Positions 16,338 to 22,985 of a stretch of DNA of 55,991 nucleotides are shown one piece after another (the first letter of the stretch is position 1; each line of letters opens with the position of its first letter). The DNA lies in contig NZ_BOMS01000126.1 of assembly GCF_016862315.1 (NCBI RefSeq), forward strand, positions 1-55,991. Direction: 5' to 3'. A program made the translations under genes and the position numbers. Source of the DNA: Actinoplanes palleronii. Its GTDB lineage: Bacteria; Actinomycetota; Actinomycetes; Mycobacteriales; Micromonosporaceae. The notes under the pieces are model-generated. The model made no database searches. It worked only from the letters and a program-made list of their open reading frames with translations, and was not told the DNA's origin.

Positions 16338-16919
16338 CTAGAGGTGCTGGGCGATCGTGGGGAGCAGGTCGTTGAAGGTCCGGCCGGACGCGGGCGTGCC
16401 GATCGCCGTCATCTCCCAGCCGTCGCCGCCCCGGGTCACCTTCGTCATGACCTGAGCCGTGTGTGATCCACTGCCGGAGAGTTCGTACCGGGCGAGCTCG
16501 CGGCCGCCACGCTCATCGACCAGCCGGCACACCGCGTTCTGGATCTGGCTGAAGTTCTGCCCGGTGAACGAATTCACCACAAAAACCAGCGATTGTACGA
16601 CCGGGGGCAGCGCGGTCAGGTCCACGACGATGCTCTCGTCGTCGCCGTCCCCCGCACCGGTCAGGTTGTCGCCGGTGTGCTGGACCGCGCCGTCCTTGCT
16701 GCGCAACTGCCGGAACCAGACCTGGTCGAGCAGGGTGCCGCCGGCGTCGAAGAGCAGACACGACGCGTCCAGGTCGACGCTCTGCTCCTTGCTGCCGCCG
16801 AACAGCCCACGCTTCTTGATCACGTCCCAGCCGAGGCCCATCCGGACCCGGGACAACCCGTTGTCACCGGCGGCCTTGGTCAGCGAGACGCTCTCGCCCT
16901 TACGAAGACTGACAGCCAT
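16338..16919 (-). CDS. TerD/TerZ family protein
   Basis: A 193-residue TerD paralog. It has VSLRKGESVSLTKAAG at the start, MGLGWDVIKKRGLFGG with a basic insert, SVDLDASCLLFD, and TGDNLTGAGDGDDESI with intact calcium ligands. The C-terminal end (GGDGWEMTAIGTPASGRT, then LLPTIAQHL) resembles TerZ-like rather than TerE-like members. It lies 12 bases after terC and is the second gene of the operon. It is likely cytoplasmic and may act as a calcium-regulated partner of TerC at the membrane. Confidence 0.9.
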   Translation of the reverse strand: MAVSLRKGESVSLTKAAGDNGLSRVRMGLGWDVIKKRGLFGGSKEQSVDLDASCLLFDAGGTLLDQVWFRQLRSKDGAVQHTGDNLTGAGDGDDESIVVDLTALPPVVQSLVFVVNSFTGQNFSQIQNAVCRLVDERGGRELARYELSGSGSHTAQVMTKVTRGGDGWEMTAIGTPASGRTFNDLLPTIAQHL

Positions 16920-16931
16920 GGTTGCGTGCTC

Positions 16932-18071
16932 CTACGCGTCGATGAGGGTCTTGCGGCGTTCCTCGGCGGCCGCGGCGAGCCCGCCCCGCCGGTTCCTGAT
17001 CACCGACGACACCATCGCGGCCGTGATGAACGCGACCCCGATCAGCCCGGTGACCACCTCGGGCACCTCCTGCTTGATGCTGATCAGCAGGATCACCGCG
17101 AGCGCCCCGATCGCCCAGTGCGCGCCGTGCTCCAGGTACGCGTACTCGTCGAGGGAACCCTTGCGGACCAGGTAGATGGTCAGTGACCGGATGTACATGG
17201 CGCCGACGCCCAGGCCGGTCGCGATGATGAAGATGTCCTGGCTGATCGCGAATGCGCCGATCACCCCGTCGAACGAGAACGAGGCGTCGAGCACCTCGAG
17301 GTAGAGGAAGAGGAAGAAGGCGGCCCGCCCGGCCAGCTTGGCGGTCTCGCTCGGCCCGGACGACTGCAACGACGTCTGCACGGTCAGCGCGTCGCCATGG
17401 ATCCCGGCGCTGCGCTGCTCGTCACCCTCCGAACCCTCGTTCTCGAACATCTCGCCGAGCCCGTTGACCAGCAGATACGTGGTGATCCCGAGACCGCCGG
17501 CGATCATCACGGTGCCCGGCTCGTCCGCCAGCACCTCCGCGGTCACCACCAGGCAGACCATCGCGACCACCACCGACACCTGGTTCAGCTTGCCGATCCG
17601 GGCCAGCGGCCGTTCCAGCCAGCCCAGCCAGGTCACCGCCCGGTCCTCGAAGACGAAGTCCAGGAAGAGCATCAGCAAGAACATTCCCCCGTACGCGGCG
17701 ATGCTCGGATGCGCCTCGTGCAGGTGTGCCGCATAGGTGCCCGGCTCGTCGGCCGGGCCGCCGTCCAGCGCCAGCCGGATCACCTCGATCGGCCCGATCC
17801 CGGCGGTGATCCCGACCAGCAGCAGCGGGAAGACCAGGCGCATGCCGAACACGGCCACGATGATGCCGACGGTGAGGAACTGTTTCTGCCAGTACGCGTT
17901 CATCCGTTCCAGCACGGTCGCGTTGACCACCGCGTTGTCGAAGGAGACCGAGATCTCCAGCACACAGAGAATGGCGACCAGGGCCAGTGCTGACGGGCCG
18001 CCCAGAATCAGCGCGCCGACGAGCGCGACGACGGTTATCGCGAAGGACCAGCCGAATACTCGGATAATCAC
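16932..18071 (-). CDS. TerC-like integral membrane protein (DUF475)
   Basis: A 379-residue protein from GTG 18071 (VIIRVFGWSFAITVVALVGA). About nine hydrophobic segments are seen. The paired acidic motifs LEISVSFDNAVVNATVLE (residues about 38-55) and LEVLDASFSFDGVIGAF in the second half are the TerC/DUF475 signature, likely metal-binding within the membrane. It is the first gene of the minus-strand Ter operon and diverges from terD at 18194. The family is implicated in metal (including manganese) export or sensing. Its place here suggests the membrane component of the Ter system. Confidence 0.9.
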   Translation of the reverse strand: MIIRVFGWSFAITVVALVGALILGGPSALALVAILCVLEISVSFDNAVVNATVLERMNAYWQKQFLTVGIIVAVFGMRLVFPLLLVGITAGIGPIEVIRLALDGGPADEPGTYAAHLHEAHPSIAAYGGMFLLMLFLDFVFEDRAVTWLGWLERPLARIGKLNQVSVVVAMVCLVVTAEVLADEPGTVMIAGGLGITTYLLVNGLGEMFENEGSEGDEQRSAGIHGDALTVQTSLQSSGPSETAKLAGRAAFFLFLYLEVLDASFSFDGVIGAFAISQDIFIIATGLGVGAMYIRSLTIYLVRKGSLDEYAYLEHGAHWAIGALAVILLISIKQEVPEVVTGLIGVAFITAAMVSSVIRNRRGGLAAAAEERRKTLIDA

Positions 18072-18193
18072 GTACCGAACGCTAGTGGCGGTCTGCGCCT
18101 CCCGGTTCGGATTCGGCAATCCCGCCCGGGTTCCGGGGCCGTATAGAACCATGGAGTTGATCGCTGGACGACCTGGGAGAATGTGGGGGGAAA

Positions 18194-18772
18194 ATGTCGG
18201 TCAGTCTCACCAAGGGTGGCAACGTGTCACTCACCAAACAGGCACCGGACCTGAAAACTGTCTCGGTCGGCCTCGGATGGGACGAACGGGCAACAACCGG
18301 GGCGGAGTTCGACCTGGATGCCAGCGCGCTCATGGTGAACGACCAGGGCAAAATCCTCTCAGATGCGCACTTCGTCTTCTTCAACAACCTGACCAGCCCA
18401 GACGGGTCAGTGGAGCACACCGGGGACAACCTGACCGGCGACGGCGACGGTGACGACGAGACGATCAACGTGCGGCTCGGTGACGTGCCGCCGGAATGCC
18501 AGAAAGTGGTTTTCCCGGTCTCCATCTACGATGCCGAAACGCGCCGCCAGTCGTTCGGTCAGGTGCGCAACGCCTTCATTAGAATCGTCAACTCCGCCAA
18601 TGGTGTCGAGCTGACCAGATACGACCTCGGCGAGGATTTCTCCACCGAAACGGCAATGGTCTTCGGTGAATTGTATCGGCACAGCGGTGAATGGAAATTC
18701 CGTGCGGTCGGGCAGGGATACGCCTCCGGGCTGTCCGGCATCGCCCGCGACTTCGGCGTGAATGTCGGTTGA
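18194..18772 (+). CDS. TerD family protein
   Basis: A 192-residue TerD with a GGGGGGAAA ribosome site directly upstream. The features are MSVSLTKGGNVSLTK, VSVGLGWDERATTG, FDLDASALMVND, TGDNLTGDGDGDDETI and EWKFRAVGQGYASGLSG. All calcium-binding acidic positions are present. It is the first gene of the plus-strand operon and is divergently arranged with terC, so both operons probably share regulation in the 122-base spacer. The copy at 15727 is closely related. Confidence 0.92.
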   Translation: MSVSLTKGGNVSLTKQAPDLKTVSVGLGWDERATTGAEFDLDASALMVNDQGKILSDAHFVFFNNLTSPDGSVEHTGDNLTGDGDGDDETINVRLGDVPPECQKVVFPVSIYDAETRRQSFGQVRNAFIRIVNSANGVELTRYDLGEDFSTETAMVFGELYRHSGEWKFRAVGQGYASGLSGIARDFGVNVG

Positions 18773-18776
18773 GCCC

Positions 18777-19958
18777 ATGTCCAGTCTTGATCTAGGGCCG
18801 TCTCCCGCTCCGCTGGTCCTCGCCCCGCCGGCCGCGGTCGTCGAGGTCACCCCGGAGCAGGCGGTCGGCGCGGTCGTGGTGCCCCAGGCCAAACAGACCG
18901 AGCTGCAGCAGCGGGCCACGGCGTTCGCCGACGAGCTCGCCGCCCTCGACCCGCGCTCGCCGGAGTTCACCCAGAAGGTCGGCTCGATCACCAGCATGGG
19001 CCAGCAGGACATGCAGGCGGCGGCCTCGTCCGCGAACCGGATGCTGGAACGCCCGGCCGCGGCGATCGGCAAGGGCGGCGGCGACGCGCAGACCCGGGTC
19101 GCCAAGACCCTCGCCGACCTGCGGATCACCGTCACCGACCTGGATCCGAAACGCGCCGACCTGACCGGGATCAAGAAGGCCCTCAAGTGGCTGCCCGGCG
19201 GCGACAAGATCGACCGGTACTTCAACAACTACCGCTCGGCGCAGAGCCACCTCGACGCGATCATCCGGGCGCTCGCCTCCGGCCAGGACGAGCTGCGCAA
19301 GGACAACGCCGCGATCGAGACCGAGAAGGCCAACCTGTGGGCGTCGATGGGCCGGATCAGCGAGTACAACGAACTCGCCGCCGCACTCGACGAGGCGATC
19401 GCGCAGAAGGTCGCCGCGCTCGAGGTGGCCGGCCGGACCGAGGACGCCAGCGCCCTCACCTCGGACGCGCTGTTCGCCATCCGGCAGCGACGGCAGGACC
19501 TGATGACCCAGATGGCGGTCAGCGTGCAGGGCTACATGGCCCTCGACCTGATCCGCAAGAACAACCTGGAGCTGATCCGCGGCGTCGACCGGTCGCAGAC
19601 CACCACGGTGGCCGCCCTGCGGATCGCGGTGATCGTCTCGCAGGCGCTGTCCCGGCAGAAGCTGGTACTCGACCAGATCAACGCGCTGAACACGGTCACC
19701 TCGAACCTGATCGAGGCCACCTCGCAGCAGCTGCGCACCCAAGGCGCGGAGATCAACCAGCAGGCCGCGTCGGCCACCGTCGACGTGGAGAAACTCCAGG
19801 CCGCGTTCGACAACGTGTTTGCCACCATGGATGCGATCGACACGTTCCGGGCGCAGGCCGCCGACTCGATGGTGCAGACCATTCAGGCCCTCGAGGGTCA
19901 GGTCCAGCGGGCCCAGCCGTACCTGGAACGGGTCCGGCGGCACGAGCTCGGCTCCTGA
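18777..19958 (+). CDS. TelA-family toxic anion resistance protein
   Basis: About 393 residues from the ATG at 18777, four bases after the terD stop; an ATG at 18762 would overlap terD. The family core is obvious: IKKALKWLPGGDKIDRYF, ASGQDELRKDNAAIE, QGYMALDLIRKNNLELIRG, and a long Ala/Gln-rich coiled-coil C-terminus (TVDVEKLQAAFDNVFATM). The protein is largely helical and has no membrane segment. TelA proteins are associated with tellurite and other anion stress and often sit with TerD. The N-terminus (SSLDLGPSPAP) carries a short motif that recurs in the TerD-like protein at 20993. Confidence 0.9.
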   Translation: MSSLDLGPSPAPLVLAPPAAVVEVTPEQAVGAVVVPQAKQTELQQRATAFADELAALDPRSPEFTQKVGSITSMGQQDMQAAASSANRMLERPAAAIGKGGGDAQTRVAKTLADLRITVTDLDPKRADLTGIKKALKWLPGGDKIDRYFNNYRSAQSHLDAIIRALASGQDELRKDNAAIETEKANLWASMGRISEYNELAAALDEAIAQKVAALEVAGRTEDASALTSDALFAIRQRRQDLMTQMAVSVQGYMALDLIRKNNLELIRGVDRSQTTTVAALRIAVIVSQALSRQKLVLDQINALNTVTSNLIEATSQQLRTQGAEINQQAASATVDVEKLQAAFDNVFATMDAIDTFRAQAADSMVQTIQALEGQVQRAQPYLERVRRHELGS

Positions 19959-19962
19959 CCGG

Positions 19963-20430
19963 GTGCGCTGGTTCCGCCGGCCCGCCGACCCCGCCGCGCC
20001 GACCCCGGCCGCCGAGCCGCCACCACCACCCGGGGCGGGGGTCGACGAGTTGGACCGCTTCATCAATCGCAGCGCCGGCCGGCTGCCCGGGTGGGCGGTG
20101 GTGCAGGCGCGATGGATAACGGACACGCTCCGGGCCATCCTGGACACGACCGAGCTGGAGGTCACCACCGTGATCCTGGTGAACGGGACGGCCGGCGACT
20201 ACCTGCCGACCACGCTGACGGCTTATCTCGCCGTCGACGAGAGCCTGCGGACCCGGCCGCGGCGGGACGGTCGCACCCCCGAGCAGCACCTCCGCGACCA
20301 GCTCGACGACCTGCACACGGCGGCGACAACCGCACTGTCCGCTGTCCGGGACCGGGATGTCGACGCGATGACGACACAGAGCAACTTCTTGCGTACGAAA
20401 TTCAGTCGCTCTGATCTTGATCTGTCCTGA
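19963..20430 (+). CDS. Unknown protein of the Ter operon with proline-rich N-terminus
   Basis: About 155 residues from GTG 19963, four bases after the telA stop and two bases before the next gene. Residues 1-25 are Pro/Ala-rich (RRPADPAAPTPAAEPPPPPG). The rest is helical, for example VDELDRFINRSAGRLPGWAVVQARWITDTL, given here in parts: a FINRSAGRLPGW segment, ILDTTELEVTTVILVNG, and YLPTTLTAYLAVDE. I do not recognise the family. Its tight position between telA and a terD paralog makes it a likely Ter partner, perhaps binding TelA through the Pro-rich arm. That is inference. Confidence 0.7.
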   Translation: MRWFRRPADPAAPTPAAEPPPPPGAGVDELDRFINRSAGRLPGWAVVQARWITDTLRAILDTTELEVTTVILVNGTAGDYLPTTLTAYLAVDESLRTRPRRDGRTPEQHLRDQLDDLHTAATTALSAVRDRDVDAMTTQSNFLRTKFSRSDLDLS

Positions 20431-20432
20431 CC

Positions 20433-20996
20433 ATGGCGCCCATGAAGCGCGGCGCGAACGCGTCGCTGACCAGGGAAATCCCGGACCTTACCGGGGTGGT
20501 GCTGGGCGTCCGCGTCGACGCCGGCTCGGAAACCGTGCTGATAGACAACCTGGTGGTCGCCGCGATCCTGTGTGACGCCGGCAAGAAGGCGCTCTCCGAC
20601 GACCACTTCGTCTTCTTCAACCAGCTGGCCACGCCGGACCTGTCGGTGCACCAGCTGGAGCAGGCGCTCGGGCCGGACCTGGACCAGATCGAGATCGACC
20701 TGGGCGGTGTGCCGGAGCCGGTCGCGCGGATCGTGGTGGTGCTCTACGTCAACGAGGGCAGTGGGCGGAATCGGACGCTGGGGCGGCTGCGGCGCTGTGA
20801 GATCCGGGTGCTGAATCTGGCCGGTGGGCTGGAGCTGGTCCGGTCGGAGAACCTGGCGGAGGGCCTCGGGGTGGAGACCGGGCTGGCGCTGGGGGAGGTC
20901 TACCGCTACCAGAAGGAGTGGAAGTTCCGGGTCCTCGGCGACGGCTATGCCGACGGGATCGTGGGGCTGGCCAGGGATTACGGGGTAGGGCTGTGA
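20433..20996 (+). CDS. TerD-like protein lacking the calcium-binding residues
   Basis: A 187-residue TerD paralog. Overall alignment is good (VVLGVRVDAG, LSDDHFVFFNQLATPDLSV, EVYRYQKEWKFRVLGDGYADGI). The DLDAS motif, however, is replaced by NLVVAA and the DNLTGxGDGDDE loop by QALGPDLDQ, so most calcium ligands are gone. Only one LTRE replaces the doubled VSLTK opening. The reading frame is intact and codon use is normal, so it is not a pseudogene. It may be a non-calcium-binding structural partner of the other TerD proteins. Its stop overlaps the next start (GTGA). Confidence 0.85.
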   Translation: MAPMKRGANASLTREIPDLTGVVLGVRVDAGSETVLIDNLVVAAILCDAGKKALSDDHFVFFNQLATPDLSVHQLEQALGPDLDQIEIDLGGVPEPVARIVVVLYVNEGSGRNRTLGRLRRCEIRVLNLAGGLELVRSENLAEGLGVETGLALGEVYRYQKEWKFRVLGDGYADGIVGLARDYGVGL

Positions 20997-22213
20997 CCAT
21001 CGGGTCCCCGGAGGACGCGGCACCCCGGACGGATCTGCCCTTCTTGCGGCACCGAGGCAGGCGCCCGCGCGCAACCACCCGCCCCGCTTCACCAGCACAC
21101 CCCCTCGCCCATCCCGCAGCCCCAGCGGCCCGCTCCCTTGGCCTGGCCGAGCCTTCAGCGGACCGCTCTCTTGAGCTGGGATCGCCCTTAGCGGACCGCT
21201 CTCTTGAGCTGGGATCGCCGGCCGGCTCTCTTGAGCTGCCTCCGACCTCACCGGGCTCGTCTCTTGATCTGGGTGCGCCCGGGCCGGCCGGTCCCCCCGG
21301 CCTGGCTCCGACCGTGCCGGACCGGTCCCCTCGTCCGGAACCCACCACGCTGGATCTGGGGTCTACCTCGGCGAGGCGGGGATCGGCGGTGCCCGAGCGG
21401 GGATCGGCGTCGCTGGACCTCGGGTCGACGTCGTCAGAGTCGAGGCCGACCTCGCCGGAAGTGGCCCCGGCCGGGTCGCCACCGGGGGGAAGGCCAAGCC
21501 CGTCATCAGGGAGTGGGCATGCCTCGGGAGGGAGGTCCGCCCCGCCGGCCGGGGGAGGGCAGGCCCCCGCGGGGAGGCAGGCCCCGCTTTCGGGAGGGAC
21601 ACCGGCCCCGGTGCCGGCCGGGGGACATCAGGCCGGTAATCCGTCCCGGTGCCGGATCGCGCCGGTCCGCAGGGTCACCCCGGGAGGTCCGCTACCGCTG
21701 ACCCCGCAGATGCCGACCGCCGTGCTGACCCGGATCCAGTCCGGAGTCGGCGCGCTGACGGTCACCGCGCACTGGTCCGAACCGGCCGCCGGCTGGCTGA
21801 TCCTGGCCTGGCAGAAGAACTCCGGCGAGCAGCGGCTGATCACCCCGGCCGACGCCCCGTTCGCCCACGACGAATGTCTCCAGCTCGACCACCGCGGCGA
21901 CACCCCGGAACTGCGGATCGATCTGCGCCAGATTCGCACCGTCGACCGGATCCTGCTGGCCACCGCCCCGAACGGTCCGCCCCGCCCGTTCACCGGCGCC
22001 CTAGCCCTGACCACGTTCGGCGGCGCCCGGATCGACCTGCCGATCACCGGCACCGCCACCGGCATCGCGGTCCTGATGACGATCTACAACGTGGCCGGCG
22101 AACTGGTCCTCCGCGCCGAACACGACCCGATCGGCACCAGCCTGCAAGCGGCCTGCCTCGCCTACGGCTACGACCGGATCACCTGGCTGGACCAGCACAC
22201 CCCACTGCGCTGA
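20993..22213 (+). CDS. TerD-superfamily domain protein with long low-complexity N-terminal arm
   Basis: About 406 residues from the GTG at 20993. Residues about 30-240 are rich in Pro, Ser, Gly and Arg and contain repeated S/T-L-D/E-L-G motifs (for example SLELGSP twice in a 33-base repeat, then SLDLGAPG, TLDLGSTS and SLDLGSTS). The last 160 residues form a beta-rich domain (VLTRIQSGVGALTVTAHWS, WLILAWQKNSGEQR, IAVLMTIYNVAGELVLRAE) resembling TerA/TerD-type folds without the calcium loop. No membrane segment is seen. It is the last gene of the plus-strand Ter operon. The arm could be a disordered scaffold for Ter partners. Confidence 0.75.
   Translation: MTIGSPEDAAPRTDLPFLRHRGRRPRATTRPASPAHPLAHPAAPAARSLGLAEPSADRSLELGSPLADRSLELGSPAGSLELPPTSPGSSLDLGAPGPAGPPGLAPTVPDRSPRPEPTTLDLGSTSARRGSAVPERGSASLDLGSTSSESRPTSPEVAPAGSPPGGRPSPSSGSGHASGGRSAPPAGGGQAPAGRQAPLSGGTPAPVPAGGHQAGNPSRCRIAPVRRVTPGGPLPLTPQMPTAVLTRIQSGVGALTVTAHWSEPAAGWLILAWQKNSGEQRLITPADAPFAHDECLQLDHRGDTPELRIDLRQIRTVDRILLATAPNGPPRPFTGALALTTFGGARIDLPITGTATGIAVLMTIYNVAGELVLRAEHDPIGTSLQAACLAYGYDRITWLDQHTPLR
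21157..21222. repeat. 33-bp direct repeat in the low-complexity arm
   Basis: Two near-identical 33-base units start at 21157 and 21190, followed by a partial third from about 21224. Each encodes the 11-residue unit S-L-E-L-G-S-P-L-A-D-R (phase arbitrary). The repeat stays in frame. Confidence 0.8.
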
Positions 22214-22610
22214 CCAGCAGAGATCAGCTCCGGGCAATGCCTTTGCTCCGCCACGTCGCGCTGCCGGCTGCCGACCGCCGGTGGCCGGGGCTCGCTGGCC
22301 GGCTGCCGACCGCTGGTGGCCGGGGTTGGCTGCCAGGCGAGGCGGCCGTGCGTCACGGCCCGCCGCGCCAGTCGCTGCCCGCGGCCGTCCCACAAGGTGG
22401 GTCGCAGGTCCTGGCAGGTGGTCAGCTGCCGGGTTCCCAAGGAAATCCCCATCCCCATCCCCATCCACGGCCCGGCCCACGCAATAGTCCGCGCCAAGAG
22501 GCAGCGAAAGCACGCACCAAGCGCCCGACGAGGTTGCGCAACCGCCGTGGTCGTTGAACACCCCCATACCGGCCGCCACAACCAGCTCGCCAGGCCGAGC
22601 TGGCCGTGGT

Positions 22611-22750
22611 GGCCGTTATGGGTCCGGTTTAAGGGCCGCCAGGTCCAGCCCGGCGGGCCGGGCTGGTTGTGGTAGCCGTTATGGGGCCGGGTTATGGGCT
22701 GTCAGGTCCAGCTCGTCGGGCTGGGCTGGTTGTGGTGGCCGTTATGGGTC
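22611..22750. repeat. 63-bp tandem repeat, two units plus a partial third
   Basis: The marker CCGTTATGGG recurs at 22613, 22676 and 22739, exactly 63 bases apart. The sequence between is shared apart from scattered substitutions (for example ...CAGGTCCAG...CGGGC...GGGCTGGTTGTGGT...). There are no unique spacers, so this is a tandem repeat and not a CRISPR array. Confidence 0.8.
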
Positions 22751-22832
22751 AGGGCTGAGTCGGTGGCGGGGTTCAGCTGGTCCTGACGGCGGTATCGCTT
22801 CTGGCGTGACGCCTGCCGATCGTCGCCGCGCC

Positions 22833-22890
22833 TGGATAAATCGGATATCGGCTGGAATCGGCACTCTGCTGGTGACCGTGAGCGCCAGCC
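22833..22890 (+). pseudogene. Possible TerD-like domain relic
   Basis: In one plus-strand frame these bases encode INRISAGIGTLLVTVSAS. This resembles LTRIQSGVGALTVTAHWS at the start of the C-terminal domain of the gene at 20993: 8 of 18 residues are identical and several others similar. No further domain sequence follows, so if real it is a truncated duplicate. Confidence 0.3.
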
Positions 22891-22985
22891 GCACGGACTC
22901 GGCGAGCGTTCATGGTGGTCTCGCGGTCCTTGTTGCGCCGATGGGTGCTCGCCGGGGCGGGCGTTGTTCGTGGTTTCGGCGGGGG

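Larger units (their letters stand above)
22214..22985. other. Repeat-rich intergenic region with no convincing gene
   Basis: This 770-base gap separates the plus-strand Ter operon from the end of the minus-strand ABC operon. It holds a 35-base direct repeat (units starting 22264 and 22299), a short CCCCAT microsatellite at about 22446-22468, and a 63-base repeat (22611-22750). A short plus-strand stretch at 22833-22890 may be a decayed TerD-like fragment. Open frames through it depend on the repeats and run antisense into the ABC gene, so I do not call them genes. Confidence 0.6.

Noticed and set aside
22611..22750. CRISPR array
   Set aside because: Units are contiguous 63-base repeats without unique spacers, and no cas genes are present.
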